Assembly: GCA_035578905.1 (NCBI GenBank)
Contig: JAQJVL010000423.1
Location: forward strand, 731,125-795,124
Length of the DNA stretch: 64,000 nucleotides
Direction of reading: 5' to 3'
From: Stictocephala bisonia
Taxonomy: Eukaryota > Arthropoda > Insecta > Hemiptera > Membracidae
The translations under genes and the position numbers were made by a program. The notes beneath the pieces were generated by a model. The model saw nothing but the letters and a program-made list of their open reading frames with translations. It was not told where the DNA came from and searched no databases. The stretch's first letter is position 1. Each line of letters begins with the position of its first letter. Positions 54,560 through 64,000 of this stretch are shown here, one piece after another.

Positions 54560-56830
54560 AATACATATCCGGATAGTCATAAAAGTTTTTTTAAACATTC
54601 ACCTAAAACTAAAAGCATGTCTATCGCCTCTTCATTAGTGTACAGCATTTTTAAAATAATGGCAACATGTTTTTTGTATAGTAAAAATTACACTAACTGG
54701 TTTGATGTGCACTCTTTGAATAAGAACACACACTACCACAGGATAAAGATTTTGATTGTGAGAAGTTTATTGAGATAGCCTCCAGTTTACGTTGGGAAGA
54801 TATAACAACTCTGAAAGACAACTCTGAAAGACCAATAAATTAACCTCCAATATCATCCAAGTCTTTGACGCATGTGCCCCTATGGTGAGAAAGAGAATAA
54901 CCAGGAGAAAAACTCCTTGGAGGGATTCTTATGTGATTGATCTCACACGGAAGAAGAATAAGTGTAAAAAGGTTCATATTTTCTTAAAAACACAAGAATC
55001 GAGACTCAAATACTGTAAGGCTCGTAATGCCCTCAATGTGGCAGTACGATTGGCGAAAAAGAAGTACTTCACCGAAAATCTAAACATAAAAAGCACAAAG
55101 AAGTTTTTGGCTACATTGCGGGATGGTGGTATTCTAAGTGCATATGAAGAAACACCTCATCAATTTTCATCAAAAGAACTGAATGACTATTTTTCCACCA
55201 TGGGTTGTGGAGGGAACATAAGCATAGATACACTAAGTTTCTTCAACCAAAATAAGTATGCAGGTATCAGTTTTCCTTTCGCCTTTGTGTGTGTGTCCGA
55301 GCAAAAGGTAAAAGAACTTATGAACAGCCTTACAAGTACTGCTTTTGGTATAGATGGAATATCCGTGGCTATGGTCAGAGGCTTGACCCCTTATTGTATT
55401 GGAGCTGTATCAGAGACACATTACCATCTGGTCAATGTGTCTCTGACTACTGGAAAGTTTCCTTCCTGTTGGAAGCAGAGCGTATTGATTCCTCTTCCAA
55501 AGACTAACAATCCCACTACGATTTTTCGGACTAATATCCATCCTCCCGGTCGTCTCTAAAATACTGGAGAGGGTAGTGTCAGAGCAAATGGTCAACTACT
55601 TGGCATCTGAGGATTTACTGGCTGAATTGCAATCAGGTTTTAGACGGGGATTTAGCACCTGCTCCGCGCTTCTGAGTGTAACTGATGACCTGCTTTCTGC
55701 AAGGGATAGGGGTTTTCAGAGTTTAGTCACGGCTTTGGACTTTTCACAAGCTTTTGACTCAGTTAACTTTGATTTGTTGTTAGCAAAGCTTAGATTTTAT
55801 CAATTTGACGACACTGCAGTTAAGTGGTTCTCGTCGTATTTATTAGGGAGAACTCAGCAAACAAAGGTTGATGGTCGGCTGTCTCCTGTACTACTGAGAT
55901 CTGTTGGTGTCCTGCAGGGTAGTTGCCTGAGGCCAAAACTCTTTCTTGTATACACTGCAGATTTAAAAGATCAGCTGGAGTTCTGTTCTCTTAACTCTTA
56001 TGCAGATGACTCACAGCTGTTGTTGTCTTACAGCCCATTGGAGAGAGCAGAAGCTGTGCGAAGCATCAATTTGGATCTGGAGAGGGTCATGGTCGGACGA
56101 TCATGGGCTTCTGATAAACTCAGACAAATGTTCTGTTTTGCAGGTGAACGGGTCATCTCTAAACTGTCAACCACGTAGTTGCTTTAGTCAGTTAGTCACT
56201 CTGGATGGCAAACCTTTAGTTATAGGCAGTTCTCTAAGAGTCCTTGGAGTCACTTTGGACTACAATCTTGATTTTACAAACCATGCAAAGTTTATATGTA
56301 AAAGCATCGTGGTCAAGCTGAAAACTCAGTATAGATGTGTACATATTTTGCCAGTGTCTGCTAAGTTATTGTTCGCTCAACAATTTTTCCTACTATATAT
56401 TATGCTCTTCCATCTTTTACTCATTGTGTGTCCCAGGAAAATTTAATGGTTCTCACTAGATTGCAGAATAGAGCTCTGATATTTGTTTACAATTTAAAAA
56501 AATTTAATCACGTTAGTGAATTTAGGTTGAGCTCAAAGGTCCTATCAATTAAAGGTTGCTGTGACTTGCAGACTCTGCAACTTATCTATAAAGTTCTTCA
56601 GACTGGCAAGCCTAAATATCTCAGGCAAAAGATTATTATCAGGCATGAAATAAACACCCTAAGTACTTGACAGGACAGCCTACTTCATTTGCCAAAGGTC
56701 CGTCTAGAAATTGGCAAAAAGCTTTTAGGTACGTTGGACCGGAAATATATAATACTTTGCCCCCTGCTTTGAAAAGTCTTAATTACCGTTTATTTAAAAG
56801 TCATATCAAAGAGATTGTCATATAATTTTA
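54560..56830 (+). mobile_element. LINE fragment, endonuclease missing
   Basis: 5'-truncated LINE starting within the region between endonuclease and RT. It carries the RT and C-terminal domain, with a short 3' tail (TTATTTATTTTTAATTTAA) near 56830. It lies between two inverted fragments of another element (54506 and 57300). Confidence 0.82.
54745..56815 (+). pseudogene. LINE reverse transcriptase, broken
   Basis: Opens with DFDCEKFIEIASSL, then ITRRKTPWRDSYV and KARNALNVAVRLAKKKYF before the RT. RT blocks: TAFGIDGISVAMVRG, CWKQSVLIPLPK, a frameshift near 55530, AELQSGFRRGFSTCSAL, ALDFSQAFDSVNF, VLQGSCLRPKLF (usually PQGSxLGPLLF) and SYADDSQLL, the catalytic motif. A shift near 56095 gives ILRVLG-type SLRVLGVTLDYNLDF, and another near 56430 gives LTRLQNRALIFVYNL. 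Five or so lesions; the catalytic Asp pair is intact. Confidence 0.85.
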
Positions 56831-57824
56831 TTTATTTTTAATTTAAAATGATGTTTATTTACCTGTATGCTATGACAAGAGTTTCCTTGTAAATCAGAGT
56901 ATTGTATCTTTGCAGAAGGCTTGCAAAATAAAGACGTTATTTTTTTAAACGCATTCAGCAAAATGAACCATGACCGGGGAAAACCAGCTAAACGATGTCT
57001 TAGTAGACAATAATAAATAATAACCTGGACTAATAGTTGATAACAGTCCATTGCCTTTTAACTTTCACTCGTTTCCAGTACCATGTCTATTCATGTCTAC
57101 TTTTGGAAAAAACTCTTTGTAACTGCATGTTCAAAGTAATATTTATAACATCAGTGAATATGGCCATTTCGGTATTTTGTTTGTTAAAGTGGGTTGTTTT
57201 TCTCTTAAAATGACTTTACCACTTTTAAGGAGACAATTAATATGAAAAATGATACAATAATTATTTTTACGTTTGCAGTTTCGTAATCGTTACAGATAGA
57301 AAAAAAACTCTAAATATGAATAATAAGGTTTATGTACCTTTCTCGTCCTCAGATACAAAATATTTTTATTGGACTACCGGTTTCAGAGCAAGAACTCCAT
57401 GGTCACATCCACTGTACATTGTCAAAACAGTCACATCAAAAATATTATACAAAAAGTGAGGATATTTCTCTTTTATTTGTGTGCAAAGGCAGGAAACAGT
57501 GGTGCTGCACCCATGCGCGCTCTGATTGGCTAACCACCTCTTCATTCTCAAAGGATTTACATTTTTGATAGGCTGGGGAAGTTAGCTAAAGTCACGTATA
57601 AGTTAATGCTGCACTTTAGCGGAAGTTTTTGGAACTATCCTTTACACTATCGACAGAAATATTTCATTTGGGATTTATTTGTTAACTGCGTTTTAGGCAA
57701 AGTAGATGCTGGTATATATTTGTTTGCTGCGTATGAAGGTTTTAATGTTGGTATACATTTAGAGATGTTTCCTAATAAAAATTAATTTTCATTGATTTTT
57801 CGGGGATGGCCGTTTAACTATATA
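56831..57824. other. No gene seen
   Basis: Contains the inverted match to 54506-54528 at 57278-57300. 57500-57550 is locally GC-richer. Short frames on both strands at 57330-57570 have no motif. Confidence 0.3.
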
Positions 57825-60277
57825 CAGGGTGTTCGGTAAAAGTGTTCCAATAATTTATGATGTTATTGTACACATTTAAATAAACAAAAAAGTTCGTATA
57901 AACATAGGTTCTAAAACCTATAGTTTTCCGTCTATCTGTCTGTATGTGTTTTTTACATAAAAATTTATAAATTGAGAACCACTCATAGTACAGTTATGAA
58001 ATTTTGTAGTTATGTTTACCTTTTGTATTCCCACTTTAGAAAAAAATATGAACAAAATATCTTTACCTGTTTCAAAATGGCGGCCAATCGAAAATTTTGA
58101 TGTTTAATTACGCAAAAACTACACCCTGTATAAAAATGTTACAAGAATAATGAAAATTTGGAAATGTTTTTCTAAAACTAATGGTGTTTGTTTCATTCAA
58201 ATCAGATAAAAAACAACTGAGCTGTACTAAAACACATAAAACCATGTTTTACATTAGTACACAACAGGAAGTATACTTTTCTAGACTGTTGTACTCTGAA
58301 CAACTGATTTAAAGCCAATGATCTGATTATTGTGAACATAAATGTTTATTTAAGGTTATAAAAGAATGTTTCTGTCATTGTTGGCATTAACACGTAACTT
58401 AAATAACCTATTTCTTCTGTACTGTAAAAGCTTTGTGCCAAGTACTTTAGTATTGCAATAAAACATGCAATTTTAATTAGTTATACTGTAGTTAATTGTT
58501 TGCTTTAATTAGTGAGTGTTTGTGGTTTAGTTTTGTTTCATTATCAACAAGAAATGGAAAATAATGGAATTCATAACTTTACCAATTCAGAAATGGCAGA
58601 TATGCATCTAATGTATGGCCTTGCTAATTGTAGTGGTACTGAGGCAAGAAGACTGTATCAGGAACGTTTTCCAAATCGTGTGTTACCTTGTAATAAAACA
58701 TTTTCAACAATTCATCGACGACTTGCAGAGACTGGAAGCTTTTCACACCAAAAAACAGGTAACTCTGGCCGACAGGTTTCAGTAAGAACACCTGAATTGG
58801 AAGAATCCATATTGGATGTCATAGCAGACCACCCCAACAAAAGTATTAGAGAACTTGGTTTTCAGTTCAATGTTAGCTGTGGAACAGTCTGGACTATACT
58901 ACATGAACAACAACTTCATCCTTACCACGTACAAAAAGTTCACTCACTGCTACCTTGTGATTACCATCCCCGAATCCAGCTTTCTCAGTGGTTTATTCGA
59001 AAATGTGTGAACCCACATTTCTTGAATAAGGTGTTATTCACGGATGAGGCCAAATTTTCAAGAACCATGATTATTAATTCTCACAACTCACACATTTGGT
59101 CCATCGATAACCCACATGCAATTACACAGGTTAATCACCAATATCAGTTTTCTTTAAATGTTTGGGCTGGCATAATTGGTGACAATTTGTTTGTAAGATT
59201 TTTACCGAACATTCTTAACGGCCAGACATATTAACATTTTTTGACTGATGACCTTCCAACTATTCTTGAGGATTTGCCACTGAATACCCGCAACAGTATG
59301 TGGTTTATGCAGGACGGTGCTCCAGCCCATTTCAGTTTAAATGTTAGAAACTATTTGGATGGAGCGTACAACAACAAATGGATCGGTCGTGGAGGCCCAA
59401 TTCCTTGGCCAGCTAGGTCCCCTCGACCTTAATCCTTTAGACTTTTTCCTATGGGGCCACCTAAAGTCACTGGTTTATTCCACTCCTGTAGATAACATCG
59501 AAGAGTTGCGAGCAAGGATATTAAAAGGCATTGCTACAATTCAGCAGACACCTGGCATTTTTGAAAGGGTCCGCCAGTCAATGAGGAAGCGCTTGGATGC
59601 CTGCATTTTAAACGGAGGCCGCCACTTTGAGCAATTATTATAAGTTTAATAATTTTAATTTTCTAAATGTAATAAATTTACCATTAATAAATGTTAGTTG
59701 TTTTCTATTTTTTTTTATTTGACCTTCATATTCAATGAGTATGTACTAATGTAAAACATTTATGTTCACAATAATCAGATCATTGGCTTTAAATCAGCTG
59801 TTCAGAGTACAACATTCTAGAAAAGTATACTTCCTGTTGTGTACTAATGTAAAACATGGTTTTATGTGTTTTAGTACAGCTCAGTTGTTTTTTATCTGAT
59901 TTGAATGAAACAAACACCATTAGTTTTAGAAAAACATTTCCAAATTTTTATTATTCTTGTAACATTTTTATACAGGGTGTAGTTTTTGCGTAATTAAACA
60001 TCAAAATTTTCGATTGGCCGCCATTTTGTAACGGGTAAAGATATTTTGTTCATATTTTTTTCTCAAGTGGGAATACAAAAGGTAAACATAACTACAAAAT
60101 TTCATAACTACTATAAGTGGTTCTCAATTTATAAATTTTTATGTAAAAAACACATTCAGACAGATACTAGACGGAAAACTATAGGTTTTAGGACCTATGT
60201 TTATACGAACTTTTTTGTTTATTTTAATGTGTAAAATAACATCATAAATTATTGGAACACTTTTACCGAACACCCTA
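57825..60277 (+). mobile_element. Mariner-like (IS630-Tc1) element with 523-bp inverted repeats
   Basis: Starts CAGGGTGTTCGG after TA and ends CCGAACACCCT; the final G is mutated to A. Arms 57825-58347 and 59755-60277 are each 523 bp and nearly perfectly inverted, unusually long for the superfamily. The arms contain a second internal copy of ACACCCTGTATA near 58130 and 59975. The single gene is a DDD transposase. The palindromic element at 34788 and the arm at 1-757 are relatives. Confidence 0.93.
58554..59643 (+). pseudogene. Mariner-like transposase, DD36D-type spacing, broken
   Basis: MENNGIHNFTNSEMADMHL is chosen as start; an in-frame ATG 14 codons upstream lies outside the conserved part. 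A helix-turn-helix (NCSGTEARRLYQERFPNR, TFSTIHRRL) and a second one (SIRELGFQFNVSCGTVW) precede the catalytic domain. First Asp in LFTDEAKFSR; a TAA after NGQTY at 59232; second Asp in FMQDGAPAHFSLN. One extra C near 59426 shifts the frame before PLDLNPLDFFLWG, which carries the third Asp. There are 36 residues between second and third Asp after allowing for the shift. It ends EQLL at 59643. Two lesions only. Confidence 0.88.
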
Positions 60278-61649
60278 AATATATTTATATATATATAGTG
60301 TATATAAAAGGAAGTTGTATGGGAAATGTTGAGACAAGCTAACAAAATGAAACAGTTTCCAATCTCCTGAAAGTTTTGCCCAAAAAGTGTCAAGCAGTGT
60401 AAAGGCCTTATGTGAGTGAGTGTATACGTCTGCCTGTAAAGGTTGTTTATACAGTTTTTCCAAGGCAGTTAGAGACGTCAGGACATTGAAATATGTTTTT
60501 GTACAAAGGTTTTCTTAAGCTTTTATAAAAAATTCCCATAAATAACTTCCTTTCATGTAGGCTACACTTTATATCTATATAAAATAAATTGCACTCCTCC
60601 AAAACAGTAATTATTTTATTTTTTTAAATGTTTCAATTTGTACTAACATTAAACATTTTTTAGTTTAGATTTTTATAATTTTTATTTCATATTACTCTAA
60701 GTCTATTTTAACTACCGTATTTAAATATTTCCTTACATGTACTGATTTTTATGTACATCACTCACCTCAAAGAATTAGATTAATAAAATTGTGTGATTGA
60801 TCAACATACATATTTAAATAAAGTGCAACATGGAGTTTTGTTTTTATTCATCATGTTGCTTTTTTTACAAAATTTTCATACATTTCTTAACCAATTTTCT
60901 CATTGACAAAAGTATCTTCATGCCCATCTTCATCCATATTATCAGCATATAAATGACTTTTCTTTCTCATGTCAAATGCGATTGAATCAACACTAAATTT
61001 ACCCCTAAAGTGACTTGAAAGGTGTAATTAACTAATGGGGAGATACTAAAGCCAAAGTTACCAAGCAAACAAGCAGCATCATCATAATGGGAGATCTTGT
61101 CTCGAACAGCACTCCTCTACAATCTGGAGTAGGCTATGTGCTATGCCTGGTTATACAGCTGTAATGCTCATAGACCTTTCTCTTGCGTCACCAATGTACA
61201 TGTATGGGTGGGTAACACCACCTGTACATGTATACTTGCATTGCCTATATGGTTGATGTATTCATTACCAAACAAGGATGGTTTATTATTTCGTTGTGGG
61301 TGCAGGCTAAAGCACCCAGAACAATATGTCAGACTAAAGTGTGTGCCATAGCATATTTGCGTTATTTATCTCTTGCACTGAGTTGGGAAATTGAATCCAC
61401 TTTTCAACTTTTTCCAGAATACAATCAAATCACATAGTTAATATTTTTACTCACTGTTACACATCCGTTCCATTGTCTTCTGCTACTCCACTCTGTAATC
61501 CAGGGTCAGCAGTATACTGAAGGAAAATTTCAATGTGTTCGTTAAGGGAGAGTGTTTTTACTCAAGTTTCATCACTATGCGGCAGGAAATCTGATACAAA
61601 TAAATAAATCAATTATTAAAATTGATGAGGAAGATTTAAAATAAACTGA
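60278..61649. other. No gene supported; minisatellite trace
   Basis: AT-rich. 61193-61240 (ACATGTATGGGTGGGTAAC, CCTGTACATGTATAC) is a trace of the inverted 36-bp minisatellite. Frames at 61136-61437 cross it and show no family. Confidence 0.3.
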
Positions 61650-62140
61650 ATGTATGAAATTTTTATAGGCTTATACATAGATAGAAATTTGTCTTGGAAC
61701 ACACATTGAAACAATTTAAAGAAAACTGTCATCCGGTATCTTTGCTCTAAAGAGAATATCACAAATATGCAGTTTAGGTACTTTAAAAATTAATTTACTA
61801 TGCTTTAATTCGCTCCCACATAGCAAATGGCACCATTATTATATATGGTGCAACCACACACAAAAATTTAATTAATATACTAATACTACAGAAAAAGCTC
61901 TCCGTATATTAATGGGCCTTAAATCAAAAGACTCAGTCAGAAATCATTTCAGGGAATTAAGAATATTTACAGTTTATGTTCTTTACGTTTTTGAAACTGT
62001 TAAATATGTAAAAGTTCTTCAACTGACTAGCCATAACAGTACGACATTCATCCTTATAACACTAGAAATCACTATAGAACTGAGCCACATCGATTAGAAT
62101 TGTTAAAAAAAACCTAGTTACAGGGTCAACATTTTATGAA
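61650..62140 (+). pseudogene. LINE ORF2 C-terminal fragment
   Basis: IDRNLSWNTHIE-like start near 61680, then ILQKKALRILMGLKSKDSV and RELRIFTVYVLYVFETVKYV (61870-62010), and THSYNTRNHYRT-like phrases in shifted frames near 62040. Matches the end of CR1/Jockey-like ORF2. It joins a minus-strand LINE tail at about 62157. Confidence 0.7.
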
Positions 62141-62497
62141 ACTCATACCTAATGAAATATTTTATTTATTTATTTATTTATTTTACAATGCTACAAAACA
62201 GCAACAACACCAATTACAATGCAGCATTAAGATTATAATATTTAAATATGCACATTCAGTTCATTATCTCTCAGTCCAACAGTTCCACAATACACGCATT
62301 ATTCATCATAAAAATTACATGTTTAGATTAACAATTTACACATCAATATAACAAATTACAGAAACCAAAAATGAAAACATAAGACTATATAATAAATATA
62401 ACATGAATAAATATAACATGAACAAAAATCAATAAATACATAAATACTCAGACTTATCCTAATTTGTAACCAATAACATATTTTAAACTCTGTAATG

Positions 62498-63796
62498 TGT
62501 CACAGCCTTAATGTGTCACAGTGCAAAGGTATATGAGAAAATTTTGGAAAAAAAGGTGAGGAACGAAGTAGAAAGAAAACTGAGAGAGGAGCAAAGTGGA
62601 TTTAGACCGGGAAGATCAACAATAGACCTCATTTTTGCTGCTAAACAGATGCAGGAGAAGAATTATGAGTATGGAAGAGATCTAGTAATGGGGTTCCTAG
62701 ATATGGAAAAAGCGTATGATACTGTGAGAAGAGATAAGGTATGGGAAGCACTTAAAAGGAAGGGAGTTAAAGACAGTATAATTGAAAGAGTAAGAGAGAT
62801 TTGTGGAGAAAGCCAAAGTTGTGTAAAGATAGGGGGTGAAAAGACAGGGTGGTTCAATCAAGAAAACGGATTAAGACAGGGTAGCGCTCTGTCACCTCTT
62901 CTCTTCATAACAGTATTAGATGAAGTAATGAGTGGAGTGGCAAAAAGAATTGGAGAAGAAAATATGAAGGTTATGGCATTTGCGGATGACTTAATGGTTT
63001 GGGGAAGTAAAATAAAAGAGGTACAAAGACAGTTGGATGTGTGGGTAGAAGAAGTAAAGAAATATGGGATGAAATTCAATGTGTCGAAAAGTGAATATAT
63101 GGTAACAACAAGGAACAAAGAGTGTATATTAGAAAAATTAATGCTGGGAAGAGAGGAAATGAAGAGAGTACAGTTCTTCAAATATTTGGGTAGTGTCCTG
63201 GAAGAAAATGGTAAAAATGAAAGAGACATAAATGAACGAGTTAGACAGGCTGGAAATTTCTACAAATTAGTTAGGGGATTAATAAGAGACAAAGGATTGC
63301 CACAAAGAAGTAAAGAAATTATATATAGGACATACTACATACCAATATTAACATATGGAGCAGAGACATGGGTAATGAAGAATAGAGAAAAGAGCAAGAT
63401 ACAGGCATGTGAGATGCGTTTCCTGAGAGGTAGATTAGGAGTAACGAAGTGGGATAGAATACGAAATGAAATTATAAGAGACAGATTAAATGAAGAACCT
63501 CTGCAAGATAAAATAGAAAGGGAAAGAATTAGATGGTTCGGACATGTGAAAAGGATGGAGGATGAGAGGATACCAAAAAAGTGGATGGAGTGGAGGATAC
63601 AGGGTAAACGTCCAAGGGGTAGACCAAGGGATAGATGGAGAGATGGGTTAAAGGAGAGTGTAGTAAGAAGAGGGGAGGTATGGGAAAACATATTGGAAGA
63701 AAGGAAGTGGGAAGATAAGCTATGGTGGAGAGGACTGTGTACCAAGCAGACCCGGGAGAAGACTGGAACCTGCTGCTGATGATGATGATGATGATG
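62498..63796 (+). mobile_element. 5'-truncated RTE-like LINE with 13-bp target duplication
   Basis: Flanked by AAACTCTGTAATG at 62485-62497 and 63797-63809. The 3' end is a (TGA)n tail at 63777-63796, as RTE-type LINEs have. The 5' edge has a 16-bp near-duplicate (AATGTGTCACAG twice), perhaps a by-product of insertion. It inserted in the 3' untranslated part of an older LINE. Confidence 0.92.
62511..63779 (+). CDS. RTE-like reverse transcriptase, uninterrupted 422-aa frame
   Basis: RT motifs in order: SGFRPGRSTIDLIFAAKQ (residues ~29-46), GFLDMEKAYDTVRRDK (61-76), LRQGSALSPLLF (121-132) and the catalytic AFADDLMVWG (156-165). The thumb/C-terminal part follows: KYLGSVLEENG, RTYYIPILTYGAETW, IRWFGHVKRM, and the basic KRPRGRPRDRWRDG. 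Copies genomic RNA at nicked DNA by target-primed reverse transcription in its family. The first ~half of the protein (endonuclease and RT fingers) is missing because of 5' truncation, so the ATG at 62511 is fortuitous. No stop or shift in the remaining frame and a clean target duplication mark it as recent. Confidence 0.9.
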   Translation: MCHSAKVYEKILEKKVRNEVERKLREEQSGFRPGRSTIDLIFAAKQMQEKNYEYGRDLVMGFLDMEKAYDTVRRDKVWEALKRKGVKDSIIERVREICGESQSCVKIGGEKTGWFNQENGLRQGSALSPLLFITVLDEVMSGVAKRIGEENMKVMAFADDLMVWGSKIKEVQRQLDVWVEEVKKYGMKFNVSKSEYMVTTRNKECILEKLMLGREEMKRVQFFKYLGSVLEENGKNERDINERVRQAGNFYKLVRGLIRDKGLPQRSKEIIYRTYYIPILTYGAETWVMKNREKSKIQACEMRFLRGRLGVTKWDRIRNEIIRDRLNEEPLQDKIERERIRWFGHVKRMEDERIPKKWMEWRIQGKRPRGRPRDRWRDGLKESVVRRGEVWENILEERKWEDKLWWRGLCTKQTREKTGTCC

Positions 63797-64000
63797 AAAC
63801 TCTGTAATGCTGAATAACAAGCAACATTTCATAAACAATAAATCTCAATTAATATCAATTGTCAACAATCTCAACCAAAGTATTTTTAAAAGAATCAAGT
63901 GAGTTATAAAAAATGTCAAGTGAAGGTGAATTAACATTGTATAATCTAATCATTGTATTTAAACTGGAGAAATATCCAAGGTTAGTGCGAGAGTATTTCG

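Larger units (their letters stand above)
62157..64000 (-). mobile_element. Minus-strand LINE 3' end, continuing beyond the window
   Basis: 64000-63855 reads SPSLDIFYNSLDSFKNTLVE to a stop, the usual C-terminus of a LINE ORF2. The 3' untranslated region continues through 63810, resumes at 62497 after the inserted RTE element, and ends in an (AAAT)n tail at 62188-62157 (minus orientation). Confidence 0.7.

Noticed and set aside
63335..63838. 167-codon minus-strand frame opposite the RTE reverse transcriptase
   Set aside because: It is the antisense shadow of a conserved RT reading frame; the plus-strand frame has the ordered RT motifs.

Overview
This is an AT-rich animal nuclear segment with no operons. 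Almost all of it is layered, decayed transposable elements. Polinton/Maverick genes of the insect type, BEL/Pao, Penelope-like, Helitron, Tigger, hAT and mariner-like elements with several LINE lineages suggest an arthropod, most likely an insect and possibly a hemipteran. The species assignment is inference. Only one stretch looks like a host gene: a first coding exon on the minus strand at 7370-7643, ending in a consensus splice donor.

Layout. 1-757: arm of a long-inverted-repeat mariner-like element. 1325-2616: Penelope-like element whose inverted terminal repeats each carry a hammerhead ribozyme motif. 2822-6896: composite of a non-coding element family with a 2.47 kb Tigger (3697-6167) inserted in it. 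7370-7643: host exon. 8593-9366: clean copy of the non-coding family with an 8-bp target duplication. 10321-13336: decayed LINE. 14385-34393: a minus-strand Polinton/Maverick graveyard. It holds a DNA polymerase B relic (30588-34193), a retroviral-type integrase relic (23300-23735), a double-jelly-roll major capsid relic (14995-16081), small conserved genes and two TATA+initiator core promoters. A hAT (17989-22040), an uncharacterised TIR element (24657-26911), a BEL/Pao remnant (27183-29965) and a foldback element (31614-31977) lie inside or between these parts.

34788-36317: near-perfect palindromic deletion derivative of the mariner-like family. 37113-40606: LINE with only two frameshifts. 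42155-44306: Helitron with an exact 3' terminus. 44470-45890 and 49320-49815: LINE scraps. 50665-51471: second clean copy of the 8-bp-duplication element. 54560-56830: another LINE. 57825-60277: mariner-like element with 523-bp inverted repeats and a broken transposase. 62498-63796: RTE-like LINE with an uninterrupted 422-aa reverse transcriptase frame and a 13-bp target duplication, inserted in the 3' end of an older minus-strand LINE that runs off the window.

The pieces do not form one pathway. What links them is nesting, which gives a relative order of insertions. The most interesting items are the hammerhead pair, the Polinton gene cluster with its promoters, the TIR element carrying an unnamed conserved protein, a 36-bp minisatellite recurring at four loci (twice inside element genes), and a strong excess of the palindrome TAGGCCTA.
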